Positions 35,050 through 46,915 of a DNA stretch of 64,000 nt are shown piece by piece. Each line of letters opens with the position of its first letter. The stretch's first letter is position 1. The stretch comes from Margaritispora aquatica (taxonomy: Eukaryota > Ascomycota > Leotiomycetes > Helotiales > Discinellaceae), in the NCBI GenBank assembly GCA_007644065.1, contig VJWN01000040.1, positions 1 to 64,000 of the forward strand. The letters are read 5' to 3'. Made by a program: the position numbers and the translations under genes. The notes under the pieces were generated by a model that worked only from the letters and a program-made list of their open reading frames with translations, did no database searches and was not told the DNA's origin.

Positions 35050-37587
35050 ATGGATCACCACGCCAAGGCAAAGAAGACGGGCAAGGCACGTATCCCCGAT
35101 CACCTTCGACGCCGTGCCCTGGTCAGTTGCGATCGTTGCAAGAAGCGTCGCATACGATGCTCACGATCCAGTGGTACCGATGCAAATGAAGCCTGCCAAA
35201 GTTGTCTCGAAGTCGGCGCGACATGTGAATCAACACTTCCACGGAAGACTCGAATATATGGTAGCGTGGAGACACTTAGTGTTCGGTACCGAGTTCTCGA
35301 TGCCCTGATGAAAGGACTGTATCCGCAGAAGGACACAAACAATATCGACGAACTTTACGCAATTGCTGAAGCAAATGGCATTACTCTCCCAACGTTCGAT
35401 GAGCAAACTGTGGCAGAGGAAGTGTTCAACCGGCCGCCGTCCAAAAATGCAGTGTCCTCTCCCCAGCATTCCGCTGACTCTGCGAGGAGTCCTTCAATCG
35501 CTTCGAAAGAGCAGGAAGTGATAGTTATACCAGATGGACCTCCGGACAAGGTGGTGGAAGAGAGATTGGTTCCCATGCCACACGGACCGTCCCATTATAT
35601 TGGACCGTCGAGCTCGTTTGGCTTCGTGTTGACAGTTCGGAATATGGTAGCAGATCTAACTGCAGCTCTGCGAACTATTCATCCAGATGATGAGCGGACG
35701 AAAATATCCTCGGAATTTGGTGGATCGAATTGGAGCAAGGCGCTTGAACCCATAGTGAAGGACGAGAGCGACTCATCCGAAGACAACATTGACCGGAACT
35801 TGATGGATGCGGGGAGCATTCCATCACGGAGGCCTCGCAGAACTTCACTTTTCCCAAACTCTGCAGAGACAAACTCGGTGAAAGAGATGAAGAAAGCAAC
35901 GCTGTTATCTTTATTGCCTGAGAAGGGGGTTACAGATACATTCGTTGAAGCATTTTTCGAGCATGTCCACCCAAATTATCTGCTTTTCCACCGACCGACT
36001 TTTCAGATGCGCTACGAAGCTATGTGGTTGCAATCTCATACACTCATGCGTGATGTTGAGCAGGGCTGGATTTGTTGTATCTTCATGATATTGGTCTTTG
36101 GAGCACAGGCACTAGTTGATCGCGACAAGTACCAGTCCACCCAAATTCAGCGACATTATCTCGCTTTAGTTCAAGCTCGAATGCATCAATTGATAAGTGC
36201 GACAACGTTGGTAAACGTACAAGCAATTTTACTACTCCAACTTTACCAGCATAATTGCACAGAACGCAATAGTGCGTTTATGCTTCTCGGATGCGCCTCT
36301 AGAATGGCGATGGCCTTGGGCATGCATCGAGAAGGGACATCTGGAGGATTCGATGAGATGGAAAAAGAAGTTCGAAAGCGTGTATGGTGGACAACCTACA
36401 TGTTTGAGCAAACGCAATGTGCTATCTTGGGACGACCATGTGCAATTGATGATACAGAAGTCAACATCACATTCCCAGACGAATTAATGCTCGATGGTGG
36501 GCAGTCAGTTCCCCAGGGTTATATAGAATATTCAGTACGGCTCTCAAAGATACTGTCTGACATCAGGAGAAAAGTATATGCTGCACCAACAAATCTCAAA
36601 CAGCAGGGAGATTCGCCTAAGATCAGCGTCGCCATACAATGTCTTCATGATCTTGACACTTGGCATCATAGTCTGCCTCCTTCGCTTCGGATGGAATGTC
36701 TCTCTTCTCTGCCCAAACACCGTAGAGCTGTTTGGCTCCTTCATATTCAGTTTCACCACACGCAATCCCTCGTCGCACGACCCTTCATCTTACGGAAGGT
36801 TGGAGTTCAACTTGCACGTAGGTTGGGTAGACATGTCAGATCTCAGGATTTAGACCAGGAGGAATTAGACTTGAGCAGTGCTTGCGGAACTTTCTCTCGA
36901 AAAGCTGCTATACTCATTCACCAAATGATCCTCTCCGGAATGTTTGATGGGGTTGCTTGGCTTGATGCATTTTTCCTTTACCAGTCCGTGTTCATTCTTG
37001 CTCTTGACTTCTTAGCTCGGCCGTGGGACGAACAAGACACACCGGAGGATTTGGCACGCAAAAAAGCCGTTCGTGATGTGATGGGAGCTTTGCAGAATGT
37101 CAAGCTGTGCCCAACTTACACCATCTTAACCCAGGTGTCGCTGCAACTCACAAAGATAGTTGGCATTTTAGATGCGAGAAGCGATCAACTGGTCAAGTCG
37201 GAGGAGTATCGCCGTTATATGGAACAGCAACAAGCTACCTTTACCTTTGATTATCCCCCACAGAATATGGCTGTTGGTCCAGGTGGTAATGTCGTACAAA
37301 ATTGGTTCCAAAAGGAGCCAGTCGATCTCCCCTGGGAATTGAAAGATTTCTTTGGCACCGACAGCTATATTGGACCTGCAACTAATGTCTCTGGTCAACA
37401 ATTTCCAGGTATGCCAGTCACCATTGGCGGTCAATTTCACCCGCAAATAGTGCCCATGATCCCAGAAGAGGATATGATCTCACCGATTCCACCACATACT
37501 GCTTACACACACTGGGGTGCAATGGACAGCCCTTTCACCCAACATCAGAGGAACGGCAGTATCCCCAGAGGTCCAGGGATGAATTGA
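35050..37587 (+). CDS. Zn(II)2Cys6 transcription factor, intronless, 845 aa
   Basis: Nuclear regulator in one uninterrupted frame. The zinc cluster is at residues 27-59 (CDRCKKRRIRC then CQSCLEVGATC) in a basic context. The fungal-specific transcription factor domain begins near residue 300 (EAFFEHVHPNYLLFHRPTFQ). It continues through the conserved SRMAMALGMHREG and RKRVWWTTYMFEQ blocks and GRPCAIDDTEVNI. The middle (130-170, 240-290) is Ser-rich and acidic and could be activating. It diverges from the MFS gene at 33072 and ends only 51 bp before the convergent FAD monooxygenase. That placement makes it a plausible pathway-specific regulator for the surrounding secondary-metabolite-like genes. 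Confidence 0.92.
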   Translation: MDHHAKAKKTGKARIPDHLRRRALVSCDRCKKRRIRCSRSSGTDANEACQSCLEVGATCESTLPRKTRIYGSVETLSVRYRVLDALMKGLYPQKDTNNIDELYAIAEANGITLPTFDEQTVAEEVFNRPPSKNAVSSPQHSADSARSPSIASKEQEVIVIPDGPPDKVVEERLVPMPHGPSHYIGPSSSFGFVLTVRNMVADLTAALRTIHPDDERTKISSEFGGSNWSKALEPIVKDESDSSEDNIDRNLMDAGSIPSRRPRRTSLFPNSAETNSVKEMKKATLLSLLPEKGVTDTFVEAFFEHVHPNYLLFHRPTFQMRYEAMWLQSHTLMRDVEQGWICCIFMILVFGAQALVDRDKYQSTQIQRHYLALVQARMHQLISATTLVNVQAILLLQLYQHNCTERNSAFMLLGCASRMAMALGMHREGTSGGFDEMEKEVRKRVWWTTYMFEQTQCAILGRPCAIDDTEVNITFPDELMLDGGQSVPQGYIEYSVRLSKILSDIRRKVYAAPTNLKQQGDSPKISVAIQCLHDLDTWHHSLPPSLRMECLSSLPKHRRAVWLLHIQFHHTQSLVARPFILRKVGVQLARRLGRHVRSQDLDQEELDLSSACGTFSRKAAILIHQMILSGMFDGVAWLDAFFLYQSVFILALDFLARPWDEQDTPEDLARKKAVRDVMGALQNVKLCPTYTILTQVSLQLTKIVGILDARSDQLVKSEEYRRYMEQQQATFTFDYPPQNMAVGPGGNVVQNWFQKEPVDLPWELKDFFGTDSYIGPATNVSGQQFPGMPVTIGGQFHPQIVPMIPEEDMISPIPPHTAYTHWGAMDSPFTQHQRNGSIPRGPGMN

Positions 37588-37638
37588 AAGATGTATAACA
37601 AAGGTCTATTACAGGGTATCATTATAATGGAACTAAGA

Positions 37639-39292
37639 TTACAAATATCCTCCATTGGCATGCCCATTTATGTGTCCTGAGTTGACATCTCTCAAGACGT
37701 TATAGGCATCATATCCAAACAGCCAATCAAGAAATTCCTTTCTTGACCGGATGTTCTCGTGCCCCGCTTGAATTCCTGGATGCTCTATGCAATACTGGTC
37801 TCGAGCTTGTTGCTTCGGTCCATCACCCATCTGTGTGAACCAGCGAGAGTCAATCGAAGCAGTTGCAACTCTAGCCGCGCGTTTTATCCTGAGACTCTCA
37901 TAGAGTAATAGAGTCTCGTGCAAAGTGGCAACATCTGGGCTATTCTCAAGAAGTCCGCCCAAAATAGCGGCATCTTCAATTCCCATTGCTGCACCCTGAG
38001 CAAGGTATGGTGTCATTGCATGAGCGGCGTCTCCGATGAGGCAGACTTTGCCAGATGGATGCACCCAACTCGGCAATTCCTTATGTGTGAAAAGCTATAT
38101 GGATTAGCAAGCTCTTCGGTAGTGGAATATTGATACATACTCTCCACTCAAGCACGTCTCCAACGTGTTCCAGCATCATTGTGATCCTGTTTCAGCTTAG
38201 ATCTTGCAAAGTCATTAGGTGAAAACTACATGCCTTGGATCCCAACTCTCAAATCTCTTCCTTACAGCCACCAAATCGCCAATCCTCTGATTGACTCCTT
38301 CGGGCATCCAGCCTTCAGCATCGCACCTGCTCAGTCAGCAATTATAGGCCATTTGTGAGGTATGGTACTCACGTAAAGACAAAATTTATCAGGGTATCAT
38401 GAGCACCTTCCAGAAGATAAGAGAGAGCCGTGCCATTCGGTCCCAGCCAGTGATTGTTCCTTGGAACGGTGATGATTTCTTCTAATTCAGGTATCCCATT
38501 CAACATTCTCGTCGGCATGGTCACACGATATACCATCTGCCCTGTTGGTACCGGAGGACTGGGTTTGCCGAGCACATATTCTCGAGCTATAGAATGGAGT
38601 CCTAGCGAGTTAGTCCTCGAATCATATGTAACGGAAGAGCACCGTACCGTCAGAAGCTACAATCAAGTCACTTTCGTACACCGCGCCTGTCTTAGTGACA
38701 ACAGACGGCGTTGCAGAATCAATTGAAACAACTCTCGAGTCAAGCTGAACCTCGCATCCTGCTTCTCTTGCGGCTTCCAACAACCCACGATGCAAGTCTG
38801 CTCGATGGATATGCCTAGTTCGCTTAGCGCCATTCCACGCCAAACAGTTCGTTTGAACTCACCAGTACGGAGACCCGTACTCCTCCTGCGCGGGCTGTTT
38901 CAGTGGAGATTCTACGAGGATTTTCCCGTCTTGCCATCGCATCATCCGCAGGTCGATGGGCTCGACGCAGTATTTTTCGATGTGAGTGTCTACGCCCAAG
39001 GCGCGAAGGATTCGTGAGGAGTTGGGGGTGATTTGGATCCCTGTGTGAGGTGAGATGTTAGTTTTAATGAGAAGAAAGAGATAAGTCGGTAGTAGCTGAG
39101 AAGGAATGGATGGAGTATGTGTGTTTCGAAAGGGAGGGGTTTAATGGCAGATGATGCACAGGAGGAGGGCATACCAGCGCCAATATAGCTAATCGAAGGT
39201 GCGCTCTCCAAGATTGTGACTTTATGTCCTGCTTTCGCGAGCGCGATGGAGACCGTTAGGCCAGCGAGACCGCAGCCTATTACTATTACGTG
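37639..39292 (-). CDS. FAD-dependent monooxygenase (class A, salicylate-hydroxylase-like), 5' end unresolved
   Basis: NAD(P)H- and FAD-dependent hydroxylase of unknown substrate. Seven exons reconstruct: 39175-39292, 38863-39040, 38648-38814, 38373-38586, 38234-38326, 38141-38186 and 37639-38094, about 423 visible residues. The N-terminal Rossmann motif is HVIVIGCGLAGL, followed by HKVTILES. A mid-protein DG motif reads VASDG and the second FAD motif is GDAAHAMTPYLAQGA. An in-frame stop precedes the first visible codon, so the start codon lies in an upstream exon that I could not fix. The intron at 38187-38233 has a GC-AG boundary. Such enzymes (e.g. ustF1/F2 in ustiloxin biosynthesis) commonly tailor metabolites, so this could belong to the nearby UstYa locus, but a catabolic role is equally possible. 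Confidence 0.88.
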
Positions 39293-42200
39293 CTTTTGAG
39301 CGAGGGTTATGTTAGCTTAGACTGTTCGGTTATATAGGTCGGCAACTTTATAGTGTAGTAAGTAGTTTCTAATGAGATTGTTTGAATAGAGTAATGCAAA
39401 CGAGTTCTGATTGAGAAAACAGGCGATCATCGTACCATGATTGCGAGGAGTGAACAATAAGTATGTAGGTAGGTGAACAATAAGTATGTAGGTAGGAGGA
39501 TCTGAAGTCGGTAATGGTCTGTACGAGTGCTGTCGTCCTTAAAGGATAGGAAGTCGAGTAGAGAGGATAGTGAGCAAGAGTAGTACGTACGCCACACTAA
39601 GGACGTTGATGCAGATCTGACGAGCTAAATATCTACTTGCATCACTTCATCCACGAGTTTTCCACGAGCAACGGAGGGGCGACCGTTGATGAAGTATATT
39701 TTTGACTTTTCCGTTTTCCGAGCGGGAGATTGTACACGGACGGGCAATGGCATGGGATGGGATGAGCCGGGGGGAGGACGACATGCAGGCACATCACCAC
39801 TTCAGATCAAGACCGGGCTAGATCACATCACTTCCCATCATATCATCTCATATCACTTCCTTCTTCCCTTCCTATCACCTATTGTGAATCTCACTAGCAG
39901 GGGAAGGAAGCTACGGAAACTATGTTAAGATCTTACAAAGAGCAAGGGCAAGGGCAAGAGCAAAAGCAAGTGACGATACGATTGAGTGCCGTGCTCGGTG
40001 AGAACTGCTGGGCGCGCGAACCGGAGGGGGAAGCGAGGTTGAAAGAAATATGGAAGTATCCTTCCTTTCTTGGCGTATAAATTACAGCCAGGTCAGTCCA
40101 ACGTGACTGCTTTATGGTATGCCACGGTATGCCACTCTCACCTCGTTTATTGCTGTACGAATACGGTCGTATGATTGAGGAGGGCGCTTGTGTGAGTGTG
40201 CGATTGTTTGCTTGTTTGTTTGTCTCGGATAGGAAGAGCTGAATGACGGACAACGTGGAGGTGCTCGGTTGTCAATATTTTCTTGTGGCGCAAGATATTG
40301 GTATCTATCTAGGTGGGTAGGTATCTATTTGTGTGTATATGGTGGTTTCCTGTTAGTTCATGGGTTGTCTCGTCTACTGAGAATCAGGTAAGGATGTGCT
40401 GAAGAACTCTCAACTTGGATCTGTTGGATTGGATGATGTTGTACGAGCTTGTTAGTGATATCTCATATTTTCGCTTCGGATTCGGATGGGTAGGTAAGTC
40501 AAAGCGTTTATTGGCACAAGTACCGCTGCCGGTGACAGATTCTTGTTGGTAGGTTGGCTGGTTGTGGGTGCTGTGGGTGCTGTGGTTGGAATAAGCTACA
40601 TATATTGGATGGTGGGGTCGAAAAATTCATGGCGGGGTGTGGTGTGGTGTTCACTGTGGTTGTTGGGCGGATGCATCGACCCGTCGGGTGGATGCTCTCG
40701 AGACATCGATCGAGATATCGTGATATCCAATATCGAATATGGTATTGAATATTGGATGTTGGATATTGGAGTTCGAAAACCAATCAATAACGTGGCGATT
40801 GGCAGATACACAAAGTATCTTGTGATCGAGATGGCATCTCGCTGGAAGATTGAGAGAAAATGGAAAATTACACCAACTCGCTAAAAATAGATACTTGGAT
40901 ATATGATTACACAAGAGCCTTCTCATTTTCCTGTGTATGTATATGGTGTGATGTTCTGATATTCTGATGTGGAAAATTGACGAAGCATACTGGTAAAAAC
41001 AAAATATTTGCTAGGATCCAAAGATAAAGCAAGATACCAATCCAAATATCCAAAACTCAATATCCAATACTCTACCAGCAAATCTCGGACCTCTTCCCCA
41101 ATCCGTTCCGGCACACATGTCCTCCATATTCACCAAATCGAGACAGCCTTAAATGCAAAATCAAACACTCAATTCAATATCCAAGGTTCACTGACCCACG
41201 ATGGAGGGTTCCAGTCCGGCTTTTTCCCACGTGAACTTCGGATGAACTGAAATGGGTCGATACTGCATGTGCGCATGCATGCGTTTTGTATGCAGCGAGG
41301 GAGCAGCAGGGGACGGACGTGACGGAACGGCTCGCTGCCAATGTTCCCCGGGTTGGTTTGGCACGCTCAGCTTCTCGCCGGCCAGCTAATCATGCTGTGC
41401 GCTTCGTGGGAGAGTGTTTCCCGCTTGGGATGGAGGTGCTGAATCAATGCACGGGTATGTGTTTGTGCTGTGGAAAAATTCGTAGTATATAGTGGTAGTG
41501 ATGGGAAAGGTGGAAGAGGACGGGGAAAGAAAGGATGGATACTTCCTTTCTTTTCTTTCCTTGTGTGAAGAGGCATGGTTGAGTGTTGGTGTGAGGTGAT
41601 GGGAGTGCGGGGGAGGAAATCCGGCGCTTAAGCTCTTGTCAGATTGAGAATTGCATCAAGTGAGGTGAGACTGTGGATGAGTAATGATAAGTTAGTGGAT
41701 GGCAGATGAGTCGATTAATAACTCCTACAAGGACTTTACGGAGGGTGTTATTTGAAATTTGACCTTAGGCAAGTTTTGCAAATTAATTGAGTAATAAGTC
41801 TGAACTTTCATTTTTCGAGAATGTCGAAAATCATCCACTTATCATTCCATGGCAAAAACAAAGTCGTCCGATTGAGTCGTCCTGATCCTCAGCTAATACA
41901 AAAAAGGATATTTTGGGCAAAATCAGTAAACTCAATAAACAGGATCTAACTGATGATCTTGTGGATTGGCAGTGAAGTGTTCTTGTGATGAACCGATCGA
42001 TATGCGAGATTTACAAGATCGACAATCACCAGAAGAGTATGAAGAAAAATATGACGTCGGCATATCCTCGAATTGTATTATCACTACCGAAGTATTGAAA
42101 TGCTGGTGAATTAAATGACGTGATTATTAAGTGATTACACACTGTGTACTTCTCCACCTCTGGGATTGTCTGTTGCTTTCATCCTCCCACCCGTAATCCG

Positions 42201-44198
42201 AAGTCAAATCATTTGCACGAGCCGAATATTTTTGAAACGCCACTAATTATACGATTTTCTTGTTTCCGCTACGGTTGTATTGATCAGGAGCGTGTGATTA
42301 TGTGTATTTGTGACTTCTGGTTCGTTTCGACATGTGGATGAGAAAATCGATCGTTTGTGGAGTACGCGAGAATCACGATTTAGGTGTGCTTGGACGTGCT
42401 GCTCAATACTTGATGTTATTATGTAATTCGGGGCTGAATCGATCAATATTGTGGGGTTAGATGTACTCCTAGCTTCAGGTTTGTGTGGATGTTTTGATGA
42501 AGGGTAAATCACTTGCAATATACGTGAGCAACTGAGTTAGGACTGTGGAGGATTAAGAAATGGGAACAGTATGGATATTGTATTGAACTTTGAGGATGGC
42601 ATATGATGGTATAGGATGGGTTATCGTTGTGATTGACACCAAAATATCACCTTTTTCACTTAGAGTTTCTCAATTGTGCTCGCTTGCGTTTTCGTTCCGG
42701 TTTCCTTGTTACAAGGTGAAAGTCAACGAGAAGATATTTGACGATATCCACTGTCGCTAGACAGCAAAGAAAGTTGTTCACAAAGCTGGAGATTTTTACA
42801 GGCTTTTAGATAAGCATTTCGGAATATCATAGCAATAATTATCTATTCATGCAAAACTGACGTTACTAATTTAAAAGTGAGAATGAGAGAAAATTGCAGC
42901 CTTTAGGAATGGCAAATAGTCGGAAAGTGAGGCACGGAAAAGCATTTCTTTAGCGAGAGAAATATGGAAACCTTGAGGTAATTGTTATACGCTTGAGTCC
43001 TTATTTGATGATTCTATCATAAATTCTAGTCCCTTGAGAAATATTTTCGAATTCACGAATAACTCTAGGCAGTTCGCGAATGGCCTAGGTTATCAATAGA
43101 AGAACTAGTCAGTTTGGAAGTAGGTTGGTTAATTCACGAAAAAGATACGTTTCATAACAGATAGTAGGCCCTCCACGAACTATCTTGTCTAACTACAAAT
43201 AGTAGTCTCATTACAATTAGGTTACTCTATTCGTGAAAACGCTTTATCCCTAGCGTGACCAAAACATATGTCACTTGACAGACGAATTTCAATTCTATTA
43301 AAGTGGTATCGATACAAAGCGAAGGATTGGATATATTCCTAACTTTAAATCTGTTTACAAGTCTTATGTTTTGATCAAGAGATAAATGTATTGTAATCGA
43401 TCTGAAAAAAACAGGTATAGAATATAAGGAATAAAGAGACAGGAGTAACTAAACATAATATCTAGCTGTACGAGATACATATAGCGCTTAAACTAATTAA
43501 TTATATAAAACTATGCCATTTTCACTCTTAATTTACCCATTTACGCTCGTGAAGGATACTTGTTGAGGGACTCCAAGGATTTCTTAGCTACTAAGACGAA
43601 TTCAGCGACGATCAAGTAACACACCTTAAGAAAATATCTACTATTTACTCAAAAGATGGAAAACTTATTCACAAAGCCAGACTTCCATCTACACCCGCTT
43701 TCTAGAAATTTATCTCAGAACATAGTAATCTTACTTCTGATGATTTGTTTAGGACTAAGGATGAATATTATACTCAAGAGTAAGTAAGAATAAGAGAAGA
43801 GAAGAACTGTAATCTTTAGATACAAGATATAAAAAGCATAGGGAAATGACAGATAGAGTTTGTTGGTTACTTTTCTGGGTATTTGGTTGTAGGTGTATGA
43901 GCTCTCACGTAGTTGTTCTCTTATGTTAGTATTGCCTTCCTTGGAATCTGAGTGAATAGGTTGAGTATGAGTAGTATAAGAAATTTCGAGCAAACTTTGA
44001 GAGACTCTTATGATGTACTGACACATTAGCTGATTCCAGATGACTCGTTATTCTATGCCAATTCACCTCGCTTAGACCAAGACTCATTCAATAGCACATC
44101 AGATCACATCGAAGCACACGTTCGGGAATCTAAGTATCAAACGTCAATTCAATATTTTCATTGCTAAATTCAACTAAGAAGTCCCACCCTCTCACAAG
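39293..44198. other. 4.9-kb gene-poor, AT-rich stretch
   Basis: No reading frame with domain character. Around 40.69-40.77 and 41.03-41.19 kb there are repeated AATATCC/GGATATT words in both orientations. From about 41.7 to 44.1 kb the sequence is markedly AT-rich with many stops in all frames, as in a repeat-induced-mutation relic, but I cannot identify a parent element. Confidence 0.5.
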
Positions 44199-45372
44199 CT
44201 AAGAAGGCCCAACAACACTCCTCAAATCATCGACCCTCCTCTCCTCGATCCACGCGATGGCCTCGCTCCGGTCCCGACACATATGTGGCTGCCCCAACTC
44301 CCTCGCATCAATGCTGCTCTTCATGCCCTCAAGCGTCATGTCTGCGTTACACAGTATCGACGTGCGCAGGTACTCGAAGCAGTGCGCGGCGTGCATGTCG
44401 TTGCGTGGCATGTCGAAGCCGAATTTGAGGTCTGCTGTTGAGTTGTAGGTGGGCGAAGAGGTCGAGGTCACGAGCTGGTGGTATGTGTCGATGGAGTAGT
44501 AGAGCTAGGGGTGGCGTGTTAGCTGGGTAAGTGGGAGGAGAGGGAGGGGAGACGAACGCAGTGCAGTGCGTGTGTCCAGCTTGCTTCGAAGATTGGTCCG
44601 TCGCGGATGGGGTCGTCGGTTATGGGATCGCCTAGGTTGGGGTAGTCTTTGTATTGTGGGAGGCTGACGCTACCGCTACCAACTATCGCAATTACTTATT
44701 AGTGCTTGGTCTCTAACTGCAGAGGAAGAGAGACTTACGGGGCATCAGCATGTCCCAGTTATGGCGAATAGCCATTCGGTTAGAGTCGTCCGTCATGTTG
44801 GGGAAGTAGAGTTCCTCTTCTGTCGTGAGGTGTGTGTACACATGGCTTGCTGTTTGACTGTCAGATGGTGTAGATATGAAGGAACAATATCGTGTGAATG
44901 AATCGTCAGTTTTGCACTTACTAGGCACATACAACCCATTGACATCACCACCCGTCTCTGTCTTCCCAACCGACCACTGCGTTCCCTCACTCCTATCAAT
45001 CGGTACCTTCCCCGCTGCCAGCTTCACGCCCACAACGCCATTCTCACCAAGCGGTCCCGTTCCCTTCAGCACGCTTCCCCATCCCGCCTCCATGAGTCCC
45101 GCTGACGGCAGTAACATCATGATGATAATACCCTGCAGCAAAACGATAGTGCCGAAGCGTATCCATGTCAGGATGACAGACAGTCGTTCAGACTTGGATG
45201 CGAGGTTGGAGCGTTTAGACAGGAGGCCTTCGTTTGCGAGTGTCGTTTCTGAGGAGGCGTCTTCGAGGTCCTCGTCTTGTTGATGGGATTGGTGGTGGTG
45301 ATGGTGTGAGGAAAGCGAGAGGGTTGAGGTCGAGTGGTGGAGCGACATGTATGGCGATTGTTTGGAGGACAT
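44199..45372 (-). CDS. UstYa-like protein (DUF3328), copy A
   Basis: Members of the UstYa family install oxidative crosslinks in fungal ribosomal peptides such as ustiloxin. Four exons (44922-45372, 44739-44849, 44558-44682, 44199-44504) give about 330 aa. A His/Ser-rich cytoplasmic N-terminus is followed by one membrane helix (about 68-90: WIRFGTIVLLQGIIIMMLL) and a lumenal domain. The two diagnostic HxxHC motifs are present: HALHC in exon 3 and HAAHC (HAAHCFEYLR) in exon 4. The C-terminal Cys motif reads PHMCRDRSEAIAW. It is more divergent than copy B, and its first motif is visible only after joining exons 3 and 4. Same strand as copy B and about 1.5 kb downstream of it. Family membership is firm; the crosslinking role is inferred. 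Confidence 0.85.
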
Positions 45373-46915
45373 GGTTGAGGGTTTTCGCTATTGTATAAAC
45401 TCGATGTGATGGTTAGTATGCCGCGAGATGGATCAATCTCTATCTCTCTGAGTCTAAAGAGAGAAGATGCAATGTATCAAACGAACAATCCCTCACAATC
45501 CAAGGTATTGTTAAGAGTAGCTCTGATCTAGTACACCAACAAGCCAGTGATTATAGAACAGTGTACAAAGGCAAAAAAAGGAAACCAGTCCTCTACAATA
45601 TTAAAATAGAAACAAAAAAACGCAAGTATCAACAGTGTCTAAAGAGCCGAAACGAATGAAGTGAAGATAATCGGATTGGAACTCGCAAATCGTCAAGACT
45701 TGGATGCTGTACAGAAAAATCGAGCACAGTGGAGGAGTAGGAGGAGAGCACACAGACACGACTGACAACAGATCTCAACGGCGCCGTCACTCGAAAGCCC
45801 AAGCCTCAGGTCCAAGCAAGCTACTCGCATCCTCCCATGTATGCGAATTTGTACGCAGCGTATAGCATAGCAACGCTCAAACCGTCTAAAATGGCCTCAA
45901 ACGTGACATCGTTCCGAGCACCAGGGACGACCGTCTACACTTGCCAATTGCCCTATCTCCTACCTAACTAGTAACTCACAAAATCCCATCCATGTCGCAC
46001 AGAAATGAGACGAGACACGACTAGACAGGCTCGGTGAGGAGGACGGGGCGATCGAAACATGCGGACGTACAGATGGACGGATTGACAAAATGAAATGCAA
46101 CTTTGACACTTGACAGCTCCACCCGCTTCACATGAGGCGCTCATGGCGACAAAACAAGCTGTGTGGCGTGCTGCTGGGTTGTGGCTCGTGGCTCGGCCGT
46201 GGTCGTGGTGCTTGGTGAGGCTTGTTGGGTTTGAGGTTGCATTGGGAAGCTTGGAATAGGCTCGAGATACCTTGTTTTGGTGGAACGAATGAATTGGATG
46301 AGATTGGATTGGATGGATAATGGATGATCTGGCTTGGTATGGATTGAGTTAAGGGGAGAGAAGAGGCAGAAAGAGATGAGACAGGCACCGTTTGACAGGT
46401 GGGTTGGGGTGGGTTGGTGGAGCCGAAACGGACGACGACGGACGGGGTTAAGCGAGCAGAGACGAAAGGTGGGGAATGCTCAGGGGTTAAACAAATGTGG
46501 CGGACAGGGGATGGGACGGATAGAAGACCTGTTTTGAGAAAAGGGAGAGGAGGTGGGTTGGAGTTGGACACGAGAGAGGAGGAAAAGGAAAAGGGGATGT
46601 TGTGTGGAAATAAGGATTAAGAAAGTTGGGGAGCATAGATTGGGTGGGAGTGGGTAGTAATATATTGGATTTAAGGTTACGTGGTGGAGGTGAAGTATTT
46701 CATGCTTAATATGAGATAGGCAGATGTTGAATAAAGGTGTGGATTGACATGAGAGCGTGGGTTGCTGTTCATGGTTGAAGCTCTCAATTTCTTCAAAAGC
46801 CAAAACATCGACCCCTTACTTATGCACTTCAGTCGAGGTTTCCAAGGATTAACACACCTGCAAGAGATTTCTGGATTGTGAACAACATGCTATATTCTGA
46901 AAGTGCTTTCTGTAT
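45373..46915. other. Intergenic between the two UstYa-like genes
   Basis: About 1.5 kb. A 147-codon frame at 46128-46571 (minus) is Pro/Ser-rich low complexity and I do not accept it as a gene. The promoter of copy A should lie near 45.4-45.7 kb. Confidence 0.45.

Noticed and set aside
46128..46571. 147-codon open frame on the minus strand
   Set aside because: Pro/Ser-rich low complexity, no domain, and no support from splice sites.
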